Source: Allobosea sp. BK604
GTDB lineage: Bacteria > Pseudomonadota > Alphaproteobacteria > Rhizobiales > Beijerinckiaceae
NCBI RefSeq assembly: GCF_004341515.1
Contig: NZ_SLZF01000005.1
Location: 372,001-436,000, forward strand
Direction: 5' to 3'
Length of the DNA stretch: 64,000 nucleotides
The notes under the pieces were generated by a model, which worked only from the letters and a program-made list of their open reading frames with translations, did no database searches and was not told the origin of the DNA. Below, piece by piece: positions 52,292-60,947 of this stretch. Numbering within the stretch: the stretch's first letter is position 1; every line of letters begins with the position of its first letter. The position numbers and the translations under genes are program-made.

Positions 52292-53119
52292 CGCCGAGAT
52301 GAAGCTCAGCATGTCCGCATTGGCGATATCGGGATGGGTCGTGCAGAGGCCGTGCGGCAGCTTCTTGTAGATTTTCAGCGTGCCGGCCTGCAGGAGCTTT
52401 GCCGACAAAGGAGCTGAATCGGCAATGGGAACGATCTGGTCGTCGTCGCCATGCAGCACCAGCGTCGGCACGGCGATGCTCTTCAGGTCTTCGGTGAAAT
52501 CCGTCTCCGAGAACGCCTTGATGCCGTCGTAATGCGCCTTCGCGCCGCCCATCATGCCCTGGCGCCACCAATTCGCGACGACCGCTTCCGAAGCCTGGGC
52601 ACCGGGCCGATTATAGCCGTAGAACGGGCCGCTCGGGAAATCGCGGTAGAACTGCGAACGGTTCGCCGCGAGTTGCTGGCGCAAGCCGTCGAAGGCTTCG
52701 ATGGGCAGGCCGCCGGGATTGGCGGCGGTCTTCAGCATCAGCGGCGGCACGGCCCCGATCATGATCAGCTTGGCCACGCGGCCCTTGCCGTGGCGGGCGA
52801 CATAGCGCGCGGCTTCGCCGCCGCCCGTGGAGTGGCCGACATGGACAGCGTTGCGCAGATCGAGTTGCTCGGTCAGGGCGGCGGCGTCGGCGGCGTAATG
52901 ATCCATGTCATGGCCGTCGCTCACCTGGCTCGACCGGCCGTGGCCGCGGCGATCATGGGCGATCACACGGAAGCCCTTGCCGAGGAAGAAGAGCATCTGA
53001 TTGTCCCAATCATCGGCGCTGAGCGGCCAGCCATGATGAAAGACGATCGGTTGCGCGGATTTCGGCCCCCAGTCCTTGTAGAAGATCTGAACGCCGTCCT
53101 TGGTCGTGATGGAGGTCAT
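52289..53119 (-). CDS. Alpha/beta hydrolase of the non-heme chloroperoxidase type
   Basis: A 276-residue hydrolase beginning [19 protein letters not shown]. Oxyanion-hole [13 protein letters not shown], nucleophile Ser97 in GHSTGG, acid in [11 protein letters not shown] and the His in [13 protein letters not shown] are all visible. Cofactor-free haloperoxidase/esterase activity is expected by family. The ATG at 53119 is taken; the frame extends upstream without a ribosome-binding site. The stop is provided by the adjoining palindromic element. Confidence 0.92.
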   Translation of the reverse strand: MTSITTKDGVQIFYKDWGPKSAQPIVFHHGWPLSADDWDNQMLFFLGKGFRVIAHDRRGHGRSSQVSDGHDMDHYAADAAALTEQLDLRNAVHVGHSTGGGEAARYVARHGKGRVAKLIMIGAVPPLMLKTAANPGGLPIEAFDGLRQQLAANRSQFYRDFPSGPFYGYNRPGAQASEAVVANWWRQGMMGGAKAHYDGIKAFSETDFTEDLKSIAVPTLVLHGDDDQIVPIADSAPLSAKLLQAGTLKIYKKLPHGLCTTHPDIANADMLSFISA

Positions 53120-53419
53120 GGCACTGATCCCTTGCAATAGCTTGTTCGAATACTTGCGCCAGCGCGCGTAATCGAAGCGAAGCGGACATGTCCCAGGCCA
53201 GCCATTGTTTCCGCAGGTCATTGGCGTGAGCACAATCGTGGTTTAGCGAGGCAGGTCCGGGCTCGCGCCAGAGCGATTGACGCCGTTGCAGAGCAATTGC
53301 GCCTAACGGATGGGCGCCGCTGAGCGCGGCATGGCCCCCGCCTGCGCCGGAAGGGATCGACACTGTCGCTGGCCATGCGACAGCGATCGAGAAGCGGAAG
53401 GCGAATGGAGGGATTGCGG
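53120..53419. other. Intergenic
   Basis: 300 bp between two leftward genes. It presumably holds the promoter of the hydrolase gene. I see no clear -35/-10 pair and no gene. Confidence 0.3.
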
Positions 53420-54370
53420 TCAGCCGTCGCGCCGGCGCCAATCGGACGGCGTTACCCCGGTCAGTTTCCGGAATGCGGCGGCAAAGGCGGTCTGCGAGGC
53501 ATAGCCGAGCGAGGCCGCCACCAGGGCGACCGAGTTATTGGGATCGCGCAGCATGGTCATCGCCTGTTCGAGCCGATATTGCCGCAGCCAGTTATGAGGC
53601 GAGAGCCCCGTGCTTTCCTTGAAGGCGCGGCAGAAATGGAAGCGCGACAGCCCGGAATCGGCGGCAAGCGCAGCCAGCGAGACATCCGCATCGGCGTCCG
53701 AGCGCAATCGCTCGATGGCCCGGCGCAGGACGCCGGGCGCGAGACCGCCGACCGCCGGCTGATAGGACGGTGGCTTGCCGGTATGCGCAACCAGCAGGCG
53801 GGTGGCCAGAAGATCGGTCAATTGCTGCCGGAATAGCGCGTCCAGGGCACCATTGCCCTCCAGGGCATCGGCCGCGCTCAGGAGCAAGCGCGATGTAACG
53901 GCGTCCGGATGGGCCGTTCGCTCCTGGAGTTCGGCCGATGTGACGGTCCCGGTTTCGTCGGCAACGCGCTGCAGCGTCGCGCGCGGCAGATAGAGCTGCA
54001 CGACATCGACAGGCTTTGGAATATCCCAGCGGGAACTCGATCCGGCCGGGATGATGATCACGACGCCGGGACGAAAGGTTCCGGCTTCGACGGATCGCCC
54101 CGTCCGCCGCTCCATGCGCTGGATCGAGCCGTTATAGGCCATGATCACGTGATCGACCATCGGCTCGACGACATCGTGCAGCGGGTCGTGATGCCAGTGA
54201 GCGATGGCACCGCCCGAGGCATCCGTCGCCAGGTGGAGCGGCGCGGTCCTCAGGACGCGCGACATCTCATGTGCGGGGTCCTGATCGGCGATCGGTGTCC
54301 CATCATGGCTCGGACCGGCCGTCTCGCGCGAGCAGTCGTCGGGGCGGCTGCAGGGGCTGGGCCGGGTCAT
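53420..54370 (-). CDS. AraC-family transcriptional regulator
   Basis: A 316-residue regulator with an N-terminal sensor domain (about 35-195) and a C-terminal double helix-turn-helix (about 215-312). The HTH part reads SLAALAADSGLSRFHFCRAFKESTGLSP and VALVAASLGYASQTAFAAAFRKLTGVTPSDWRR. The start at 54370 gives a polar 35-residue leader; a start at MSRVLRT (residue 36) is possible. It lies upstream of the hydrolase on the same strand; its targets may be the neighbouring hydrolase/oxidoreductase genes. Confidence 0.92.
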   Translation of the reverse strand: MTRPSPCSRPDDCSRETAGPSHDGTPIADQDPAHEMSRVLRTAPLHLATDASGGAIAHWHHDPLHDVVEPMVDHVIMAYNGSIQRMERRTGRSVEAGTFRPGVVIIIPAGSSSRWDIPKPVDVVQLYLPRATLQRVADETGTVTSAELQERTAHPDAVTSRLLLSAADALEGNGALDALFRQQLTDLLATRLLVAHTGKPPSYQPAVGGLAPGVLRRAIERLRSDADADVSLAALAADSGLSRFHFCRAFKESTGLSPHNWLRQYRLEQAMTMLRDPNNSVALVAASLGYASQTAFAAAFRKLTGVTPSDWRRRDG

Positions 54371-54649
54371 GGACGCGCACTCGCTGGCTGGAGCGCGTCG
54401 TCCCCGGCTCCGGCAACGATCGGAGAATTACCATGAATTAGAATTTTTTGATCGATTTCATCAATCTTACTGGGCATGACGCCCCCATGTCGCGGATGGT
54501 TTTACGGGGTTGGGTGTCGGCGCATTGGCCGATGTCGAGGAACGGTCGGAACCTGCGGGGCAGAGCCATTCGCCCGGACGGGCTGCGCTCGCTATCGGGC
54601 GCAGGAAGGCGCCGATGGCGACGGCCCTGCCCCGTCCTGGCCGCCCGGT

Positions 54650-55297
54650 TCAGTCGTCGAACGGGGCATTCATCACGAAATCGACGGCGGACTGCGCCTG
54701 GTAGCGGGGGACGAAGCGCTCGCCGAAATCCCGCAGGAAGTTGTCATAGGTGGTCTCGGGCCTGGTCTTGGCGATGTGGCAGAAGCACTGCGTCATCCGC
54801 TGTTTCAGGCCGAGCCTTGGATATTCGGCGAGGATGCTCGCCATCTCCTGCGCCGGCAGCAGGCCATATTGGAGCCCGCCGACATCGAGACAGACGCCGG
54901 CAGTGCAGAGCGCCACCTCGGCCTGCTTGTAGAGACCGATCGAGGGCGTCGAGTTCAGGGCGACGCTGTCCCAGATCAGCTGGGCTCGGCGTTCGTCGAG
55001 ACCGCCTTTCCGGGCGAAATCCCGTGCCAGGTCCGCCCCTTCCACCTCGAAACGACGTGGCCCATCGAAGCGGTCGTTGAGCGTGATGTCGTGCAGCAGC
55101 GTCCCCACGGCGACGACCTCCGCATCATGCTCGATGTCTTGAACTTGCCCCAGGCGAGCAGCGAACAACCAGGATCGAACGACATGGTTGAAAAGATAGG
55201 GCTCGCAGGCCCTGCGGGCATAGGCGATCGCCTGATCGATCAGCGCGCTCTCCGGCACCGCAATCCCGGCCAGCAATCGAAATGTCCCGTCACTCAT
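54650..55297 (-). CDS. HD-domain protein
   Basis: A 215-residue protein with an HD-type phosphohydrolase/metal domain: first His in FNHVVRSWLFAARLG, the HD pair in GTLLHDITL, and a distal Asp region further on. It begins MSDGTFRLLAGIAVPESALIDQ. Members are often cyanamide hydratase-like or nucleotide phosphohydrolases; this length and the NHVVRS..LLHDI pattern resemble the cyanamide-hydratase-like group. A signal peptide is absent. It is 44 bp downstream of an exported hydrolase gene on the same strand. Confidence 0.85.
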   Translation of the reverse strand: MSDGTFRLLAGIAVPESALIDQAIAYARRACEPYLFNHVVRSWLFAARLGQVQDIEHDAEVVAVGTLLHDITLNDRFDGPRRFEVEGADLARDFARKGGLDERRAQLIWDSVALNSTPSIGLYKQAEVALCTAGVCLDVGGLQYGLLPAQEMASILAEYPRLGLKQRMTQCFCHIAKTRPETTYDNFLRDFGERFVPRYQAQSAVDFVMNAPFDD

Positions 55298-55341
55298 GTC
55301 CTCGGTCTTTCCTGGTGCTGATGGGTTGCCCGACGCGCCGC

Positions 55342-56130
55342 TCACGGGGCCGAGGCGGCATCCTTGACGAGCGAGGCGATCTCGGCCGGATGCGAGACCA
55401 TCAGCGCGTGGGATGCGTCCTTGATGAGCACGGCCTTCACCGCCCGGGCCCGCTGCGCCATGAAATCCATCGCCGCGACCGGGATGTTGCGGTCGCCGGA
55501 GCCGTAGATCATGTAGCTCGGCAGCCTCTTCCACGAGGGATCGCCGGACGGCTCCGCCAGGGCAGTCTCCGCCACCGGGCGCTGTGTCGCCGCCATGACC
55601 AGCGCCTGCTCCTGGGAGACGTCGGCGGCGAACTGGGTCCGGAACTTGTCGGGCTGGATGTAGAGATCGCGCCCGCCGCCGGGCAGAGCGACCGGAAGGA
55701 GCGCATCCCCCAGGGTGCTGCCGGGGAATTTTCCGGACAGGCTGAGGCTCGATTCACCGCTCTCCGGGGCAAACCCCGCCACATAGACCAGCGCTTTGAC
55801 GTTGGGATTGCCGTTGGCGGCTTCGGTGATCACCGGCCCGCCATAGGAATGGCCGACGAGAACGACCGGCCCGGAAATCGACCTGACGATGCTGGCGACT
55901 GCGGCTGCGTCCTGCGCGACCCCGCGCAGCGGATTGGCGGCAGCGATCGTGCGATAGCCGTCCCGATTGAGCCTCGTGATCACCTCGCTCCAGCTCGACG
56001 ATTCCGCAAAAGCGCCGTGCACCAGGATGATGGTGGGCTTGGCCTGCTGCGGCTCGGTGGCCTGGAGCACGCCTGTGCCAGGGCCCGCCAGCATCAGGGC
56101 GGCAGCCAGTATGAGGGCGCCAGCTCGCAT
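55342..56130 (-). CDS. Exported alpha/beta hydrolase
   Basis: A 262-residue hydrolase with a Sec signal (MRAGALILAAALMLAGPGTGVLQA). Oxyanion-hole region ILVHGAFAESSSW, nucleophile elbow GHSYGG, and the catalytic His in KDASHALMVSHP are visible; the acid is likely in GSGDRNIP. The family includes AB_hydrolase_6-type esterases close to the salicylate-esterase-like group. Export suggests a periplasmic substrate. Upstream of the HD-domain gene. Confidence 0.9.
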   Translation of the reverse strand: MRAGALILAAALMLAGPGTGVLQATEPQQAKPTIILVHGAFAESSSWSEVITRLNRDGYRTIAAANPLRGVAQDAAAVASIVRSISGPVVLVGHSYGGPVITEAANGNPNVKALVYVAGFAPESGESSLSLSGKFPGSTLGDALLPVALPGGGRDLYIQPDKFRTQFAADVSQEQALVMAATQRPVAETALAEPSGDPSWKRLPSYMIYGSGDRNIPVAAMDFMAQRARAVKAVLIKDASHALMVSHPAEIASLVKDAASAP

Positions 56131-56296
56131 TCGGTGTCTCCTTCGCGATGTGTCTCAGGGTGCGGGATCAAGAATGCCCCGCACCCGCCGCCGGGCCCAT
56201 TGAGCGAGGGATCGCGTCAGCCAGTCCGGAAGCACAGGTTGGATACCCCCCTGGAACAGCACGACTGCCCGGGGGGATGAGGCATCGGCGGTCCGC

Positions 56297-57052
56297 TCAG
56301 GTCAGCCCCAGGCCGCCATCGACGGCGAGCACCTGGCCGGTGACCCAGGCCGAAGCCGGCTCGGCGAGCTGGACGATCCAGCGGGCGACCTCTTCCGGGT
56401 TGCCGCGCCGCTTGAGCGGGATCTGCTCGCGCTCCTGCGCCTTGATGGCGGCCGCCTGTTCCGGCGAGAGCCCCATCATCCCCGTCAGCGCGCCCGATTC
56501 AGTCGGGCCGGCGGCGACGGCGTTGACCCGGATGCCATGGGGGGCAAGCTCCAGCGCCCAGCAGCGGGTCAGGTGCTCCAGGGCCGCCTTGCTCGCAGCG
56601 TAATGCGAGAGACCGGCGCCCGGCTTGTGGCCGAAGGTGCTGGATATATTGACGATCGCTCCTTTCGTCGCGATCAGATGCGGCAGCGCTGCCGCCGCAA
56701 GCAGGCTGGGCCCGATCACGTTCACCGCGAAGATGCTCGCAATGCGCTCGGCCGTGACCTCCGCCAGCGGCAGAATGGCACCGGCACCGGCATTGTTGAC
56801 GAGAACATCGAGGCGGCCCCAGGTCTCGATCGCCTTGCCGACGGTCCTTTCGGCATCCTCGGGCGAGGCCACATCCGCGACCAGCGCGGTGATGTTCGGG
56901 TGGATCGAGGCGGCCTCCTCGAGAGCCGCGGCCCGCCGGGCCGTGACGATCACCTTGGCGCCCAACTCGGCGAAATCCAGAGCTGCCGCCCGGCCGATGC
57001 CGGAACTGCCGCCGGTGACAATGACGACCTTGTCCTTCAGACCACTCATCAT
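56297..57052 (-). CDS. SDR-family oxidoreductase
   Basis: A 251-residue short-chain dehydrogenase/reductase. NAD(P)-binding TGGSSGIG is at about 13-20, NNAGAG follows, the catalytic Ser is in VNISSTFGH and the YxxxK motif is YAASK. A C-terminal GQVLAVDGGLGLT ends the protein as usual. Arg in TARRA after beta-2 suggests an NADP preference. The start is MM at 57052/57049. No operon partner is clear. Confidence 0.93.
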   Translation of the reverse strand: MMSGLKDKVVIVTGGSSGIGRAAALDFAELGAKVIVTARRAAALEEAASIHPNITALVADVASPEDAERTVGKAIETWGRLDVLVNNAGAGAILPLAEVTAERIASIFAVNVIGPSLLAAAALPHLIATKGAIVNISSTFGHKPGAGLSHYAASKAALEHLTRCWALELAPHGIRVNAVAAGPTESGALTGMMGLSPEQAAAIKAQEREQIPLKRRGNPEEVARWIVQLAEPASAWVTGQVLAVDGGLGLT

Positions 57053-57542
57053 GCTTGCTCTCTTCGCTTGATGGCTGCGTTCACCGGTGCCTCCGGCAAA
57101 AACAGCCGACGCTCTCAACCAGTCCCCGAAGCGGGCCTGGCCAGTCGCGATCCAGTGAAGGGAACATGCCCGACGGTGTCGGCTAAGACCTTGCCGGCGG
57201 CTTGGACGATGCTCCAATTTCCCTTGGTTCTTCGTCCAAACAGCCACAGCTTCGCCCGAGCCAATGCCGAGCTCGCGGATCTACACTTCGCCGGCGAGCC
57301 CGGCCGTAGAGATCCCGGTCGCCGCCAAGGCTATCCGTTCGTTCGGACGCGCAGCTTTCTGCCATCCAGCCAGAGCGGGCTCGAGCAGGCCGGCTCGACA
57401 ATGGGAGGCCGGGCAGCGCGGGACCCTGCCGGGCGGCGCGCCCCGAAGACCCCGATCGATCAGGCGGCGCGGTCCTGGTCCGCGCTCCCCGCAGGATTAG
57501 CAGCTTGCCGGGGAGTGGCTTCCGGATATGCGGGCCCCGAGT
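57053..57542. other. Intergenic, possibly decayed coding sequence
   Basis: 490 bp without a supported gene. Leftward frames around 57180-57400 are interrupted and resemble no family I recognise. Strong GC content and no repeat element. Confidence 0.3.
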
Positions 57543-57872
57543 TCAGCCTCGCGCCAGGAGGCTCTCCGCCAATTCCTGCCACTCCTCGTCGAGCGTCAGG
57601 ATCGACGGCGCGGCGCCGCTGCGCCGATACCAGTATTCGGCGTTCGATTGATCGCCTTCCTTGCGGTGGAGATAGGCATGGACGCGCGTGCCTGCCGCAT
57701 CGTCGCGTTCCTGCGCGCGCTCATGCGCCCTGTGCCAATCGCCCTTCGCATCCCACCACAGCGCTTGCAAGGCAGGGCTCAAGCCGGCGGGCGGCTGCGG
57801 TTCCGCAAGCGAAACCCTGAAGCTCTTCAGGTCCAATGTCAGCCCCGTCATGTCATCCGAGGTGCCAATCAT
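57543..57872 (-). CDS. Small hypothetical protein (about 109 aa)
   Basis: A soluble helical protein rich in Trp/Tyr (LQALWWDAKGDWHRAHERAQERDDAAG, then AYLHRKEGDQSNAEYWYRRSG) ending ELAESLLARG. Proteins with this WWDAKGDW..AYLHRKEGD..YWY pattern are common hypothetical proteins in proteobacteria, as I recall. Start MIGTSDDM at 57872 or MTGLTLD at 57851. It follows the haloacid-dehalogenase gene by about 80 bp. Confidence 0.75.
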   Translation of the reverse strand: MIGTSDDMTGLTLDLKSFRVSLAEPQPPAGLSPALQALWWDAKGDWHRAHERAQERDDAAGTRVHAYLHRKEGDQSNAEYWYRRSGAAPSILTLDEEWQELAESLLARG

Positions 57873-57952
57873 AGCCGCGCCGGCGGCCAAGCAGTAGTGC
57901 GCATCGCGCGGCAGGTCCGGTTTCCGTCTCGGGTGGAGCCGGGCCAAGGCGC

Positions 57953-58801
57953 TCAAGCCGCTCCCAGCGCGTCGGCCAGCGCGGTGAAGCTGTCGACATG
58001 GCAATCGAACCAGCTCTCGGGCGCGACATCAGGGTGGGCAGCGGGGCCGAACTCGAGCGGACGCGCCACGAAGGCCGTGCGCATGCCAAAGGCCCTGGCG
58101 GCCTTCAGATCGTATTTGTGGCAGGCGACCATAAGGATCTGGCCGGGCTCATAGCCGAGATAGTCAACGGCCAGTTGGTAGACCACGGGAGCCGGCTTGT
58201 AACTCCTTGCCAGCTCCGCAGTGAGGATCGCATCGAAGGGCAAATGCGCCTGCTTGACGATTGCGACGACCGCCGCCATCCCGGCGTTCGACAACGTCGA
58301 AATCGTGAAGCGGCGGCGCAGGCGGGTGAGCCCGTCCACGGCATCAGGCCAGGCTTCGAGCCGGGTCCAGATCGCGTTGAGTTCGTCGCGCTCGTGCAGG
58401 GCGAACAGGCCGTCGAGCCCGCGTTGCTCCAGCAGTCTGTCCAGGGCTTCGCGATAGATCCGGTCGACCCGCAGCCATGGCCGTTTCCCATCGATCACCG
58501 CATCGAGCGCCGTCCGGTAGAGATCGCGCCATTCGGCCGCCAGCTCCGCCCAGTCGAGCGCAAGTCCCTTGCTGCGATTGATCGTGGCGCCGGCGCGCAG
58601 CAGCGGTTGATAGTAGTCGGCGCAGGTGCCCTGGACGTCGAAGACGATGGCCCGCAGTTCGTCGCGCCAGTTCGGATGCTCAGAGCATGTCCGCCCTTCT
58701 CCAACGCGCGAACATTCGCTATCCCTTTGTCGTGACGCATTTTCTTCACGCGAAGCGGTAGCCACTTCGCTTGAAAACGCTCTCGGTGATGCATCGGGCA
58801 T
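57953..58801 (-). CDS. Haloacid dehalogenase, type II, with a repeat-encoded N-terminus
   Basis: A 282-residue HAD hydrolase. The catalytic set is present: Asp55 in VFDVQGT, Ser in STLSNAG, Lys in SYKPAP and Asp in HKYDLKAA; this matches (S)-2-haloacid dehalogenases. The ATG at 58801 has GGGAGAG 5 nt upstream. Residues about 6-40 (FSSEVATASREENAS...) are translated from the palindromic element R4. The core begins near residue 48, and no alternative ATG/GTG/TTG with a ribosome-binding site was found after the element. The insertion thus seems tolerated as an N-terminal extension. Confidence 0.88.
   Translation of the reverse strand: MPDASPRAFSSEVATASREENASRQRDSECSRVGEGRTCSEHPNWRDELRAIVFDVQGTCADYYQPLLRAGATINRSKGLALDWAELAAEWRDLYRTALDAVIDGKRPWLRVDRIYREALDRLLEQRGLDGLFALHERDELNAIWTRLEAWPDAVDGLTRLRRRFTISTLSNAGMAAVVAIVKQAHLPFDAILTAELARSYKPAPVVYQLAVDYLGYEPGQILMVACHKYDLKAARAFGMRTAFVARPLEFGPAAHPDVAPESWFDCHVDSFTALADALGAA
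58681..58784. repeat. Dispersed palindromic element, copy R4, inside a coding sequence
   Basis: It starts CAGAGCATGTCCGC and ends TTGAAAACGCTCTC, with the core ATTTTCTTCACGCGAAGCGGT. It lies in frame in the 5' end of the dehalogenase gene. Its reading SSEVxTxSREENAS is the same one that R1 would give on that strand. Confidence 0.8.
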
Positions 58802-58892
58802 CTTTCTCTCCCGGGGTTTGGACTGACGATCGCGCCTGTCGAGACCGGCCAGCGTCATCAGTCCATGTCGGTTACATGCGCCTGGGGCGGCC

Positions 58893-59450
58893 TCAGCGCG
58901 GCTGATCGGCCCACAGGCCGCCGGCATCGGCCGGATAGCCGGCGGCGGCGCGCGCACGCGCCTTGGCCGCGAAATAGGCCTTGGCCCAGGCGAAGCGGCT
59001 GCCCGTCTTCGGGAGCCCGACGCTCTCGGCAATATTGGCCAGGCTGATCGTGCGCCCGGCCGCGGCCCAGTTGCCTTCGGGGATCTCGTTGACGATCACC
59101 TGAATGCTGTGGCCGGCCTGCGGCCCCGAGGCGGGCCTGACCGCGAGGATCGCCTCCGTCACCCAGGCATGAACCTCGCTCTTGTGAGCGGCGTTCATGT
59201 AGCCTTCGGGAATATCGACACGGACGAGGTAGCGCCCCGGCGGTGCGATGTATTCGTCCCCGGCCTCCCCTCCCGCCCACCAGGCGCCGGGCGCGGATTC
59301 CTCGAACAGCACCCAGGCGAAGGCGCGGCCGCCCGGCGTGTTCGCTCCGCCCTCCATGCGGATCATGATCTCGGTGAGCCGCTTCGCGAGATCGGCCCTG
59401 GCGGTCGCGTCGAGATCGCCGGCGCCGTAGCGGACAGTCATGATCGGCAT
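58893..59450 (-). CDS. Tautomerase-family protein
   Basis: A 185-residue protein starting MPIMTVRYGAGDLD, with Pro2 as the catalytic-type N-terminal proline of the tautomerase superfamily after Met removal. It is longer than 4-oxalocrotonate tautomerase (about 62) and about the size of fused or extended members. GGAGG lies 5 nt before the ATG. Preceded in the operon by a 62-aa Cys-containing frame and a pirin gene. Substrate unknown. Confidence 0.87.
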   Translation of the reverse strand: MPIMTVRYGAGDLDATARADLAKRLTEIMIRMEGGANTPGGRAFAWVLFEESAPGAWWAGGEAGDEYIAPPGRYLVRVDIPEGYMNAAHKSEVHAWVTEAILAVRPASGPQAGHSIQVIVNEIPEGNWAAAGRTISLANIAESVGLPKTGSRFAWAKAYFAAKARARAAAGYPADAGGLWADQPR

Positions 59451-59451
59451 C

Positions 59452-59640
59452 TCAGCCTCCCTTCCTGCTGCCCGGACAATCCGGGCTCGACCAGGCGCCG
59501 GTGCAGAGCGGCGATTTGCAGGTGGCGCGGAATGGACAGGGCGATGGCCCCGCCCCCGCTCCGGACAAGGGCCGCGCGGTCGGCTGCCGCACGCTCTTGC
59601 GGAGAACGACGACCGGCTCGGAGCGCTTAGTGACCGACAT
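59452..59640 (-). CDS. Possible 62-aa cysteine-containing protein
   Basis: The frame MSVTKRSEPVVVLRKSVRQ... has cysteines at 35, 41, 46 and 55 in its last third. GGGAGAG lies 6 nt before the ATG. It overlaps the pirin stop by 14 bp, and its TGA ends one base before the tautomerase ATG, so it fills the gap exactly. Not a known family. Real by position and ribosome site, but short. Confidence 0.5.
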   Translation of the reverse strand: MSVTKRSEPVVVLRKSVRQPTARPLSGAGAGPSPCPFRATCKSPLCTGAWSSPDCPGSRKGG

Positions 59641-60460
59641 GTTCGCTCTCCCATGCCTTGATCTTGGCGTCGTCGATCATGATCGTCTCGACGATCAGCA
59701 CGTCGCTGTCGTCTTCCAGGACCTCGATCTCGATCGACTCGGTGTTCCAGACGCCCTTGCTGTCGCGCGGGCCGAGCTCGGTGCCGCAGCAGCGGATCGA
59801 ACCCTCGCGCACGAAGACATAGGCGCCGTGCGACAGCGTCCGCAGCTGGTAAGGGAAGCGATTGCCGGCATCGCCCATCAGGCGTGAGACGCTGAGATCC
59901 TGCTGGATGGGCAGCGCGCCATCCGCCTCGCCGACAAGCTGCACGACCTCGTTGCGGCGTTTGCGGAAGTCGAAATGGCCGCGATGATAGGTCGGCGGCA
60001 TGTAGAGCTGCTCCGGCAGGAGCCAGAGATAGATCACGTGCATGTCCTCGGGCGTGACGCTGAGCTCGCAATGCTTGCCGCCCGAGCCGGCCGAGAAGAC
60101 GTAATAGTCGCCCGCCTGGAGACGGTCGACCATGCCGGCGCCTGCCGTGTTGAGATGGGTGAGCTCGCCGGCGAAGACGAAGGCGCAGATCACGAAATTA
60201 TGGTGCGGATGCATGTTGTAGCCGCATCCTGACCCGTGAAAGACCTCCTCGCCGAAGACCCTCACCGTACCGAAGCCGGGGCGGCCGCTCTGGTACTGGT
60301 TGAAGTTGAAGCTCGATGCGCGGGTGATGAACGCATCGGGGTGACCGGCAAGATAGGATGCGCGCGATCCGTCCGACTTGAGCATCTGATGTCCGCGCTC
60401 GGCGCTGCGGATGACGAATGTGCTGTTCATAGCTGTGTCGTTCATGGCTGCGTCGTTCAT
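59627..60460 (-). CDS. Pirin-family protein
   Basis: A 277-residue bicupin. The metal-binding histidines are in NMHPHHNFVICAFVFAGELTH, and HCELSVTPEDMHVIYLWLLP follows, as in pirin/quercetin 2,3-dioxygenase-like proteins. The N-terminus contains three near-identical 15-bp units (MNDAA, MNDTA, MNST), each offering an ATG; AGGAGG 8 nt upstream supports the first at 60460. It follows the rubredoxin-like gene by 23 bp. Function may be oxidative ring cleavage or regulation; undecided. Confidence 0.88.
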   Translation of the reverse strand: MNDAAMNDTAMNSTFVIRSAERGHQMLKSDGSRASYLAGHPDAFITRASSFNFNQYQSGRPGFGTVRVFGEEVFHGSGCGYNMHPHHNFVICAFVFAGELTHLNTAGAGMVDRLQAGDYYVFSAGSGGKHCELSVTPEDMHVIYLWLLPEQLYMPPTYHRGHFDFRKRRNEVVQLVGEADGALPIQQDLSVSRLMGDAGNRFPYQLRTLSHGAYVFVREGSIRCCGTELGPRDSKGVWNTESIEIEVLEDDSDVLIVETIMIDDAKIKAWESEHVGH

Positions 60461-60483
60461 GGCCTTGGCCTCCTGGGGCTTGT

Positions 60484-60702
60484 TCAGGCTTTCTGGGCGA
60501 GCTCGGGACCGCCGGCGGCGTAGCCGATCACCACCATCTCGAACATGTGCTTGGGCGTGCCGCAGTCGGGGCAGACCCAGCTCTCGGGGATATCGGCCCA
60601 GCGCGTGCCGGGAGCCAGGCCGTGCTCGGGCAGCCCGAGCGCTTCGTCATAGGAAAAGCCGCAGCCGAGACACATCAGCCGCTTCAGGGGTTCTGTGGTC
60701 AT
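60484..60702 (-). CDS. Rubredoxin-like protein
   Basis: A 72-residue protein with the four rubredoxin cysteines in CLGC (11, 14) and CPDC (44, 47) and the [17 protein letters not shown] signature. Iron-binding electron carrier by family. It is the first gene of the rubredoxin-pirin-small protein-tautomerase operon; two operator-like repeats lie 24-56 bp upstream of its ATG. Confidence 0.93.
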   Translation of the reverse strand: MTTEPLKRLMCLGCGFSYDEALGLPEHGLAPGTRWADIPESWVCPDCGTPKHMFEMVVIGYAAGGPELAQKA

Positions 60703-60725
60703 GTCAGCCTCGTGGGTAGTAGTGT

Positions 60726-60758
60726 GTAACGCGCTACTTATAGCGTGTGACGCGCTAC
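60726..60758. promoter_or_regulatory. Two operator sites upstream of the rubredoxin operon
   Basis: GTAACGCGCTAC (60726-60737) and GTGACGCGCTAC (60747-60758) have the same orientation and are spaced by exactly 21 bp, two helical turns. They match GTAGCGCGCTAC upstream of the GntR gene at 61654. A minus-strand promoter TTGCGC-N17-TAGTAG overlaps them. Confidence 0.68.
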
Positions 60759-60849
60759 TATGCCATCACACATGAGCGCGCAAGCGCTTTTTTCAGCGCC
60801 GCCGACGTTTTTTTTCAGATTCGGGAATGGTGCGCGGCCGTCGCAGCAA

Positions 60850-60946
60850 AGCGTTTTCAAGCGAAGCGGATAGCGGCTCGCGCGAAGACAATACGATAAA
60901 ACAAAAGCTTAGAGCATTCCTGCGATTCGCAGAAACGCGGACATGC
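60850..60946. repeat. Dispersed palindromic element, inverted copy R5
   Basis: In reverse sense to R1: it begins GCGTTTTCAAGCGAAGCGGATAG-like sequence and ends TAGAGCATT...GCGGACATGC, with AAACAAAAGCTTAGAGC as in R2. It lies 1 bp past the stop codon of the GntR gene. Confidence 0.75.
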
Positions 60947-60947
60947 G

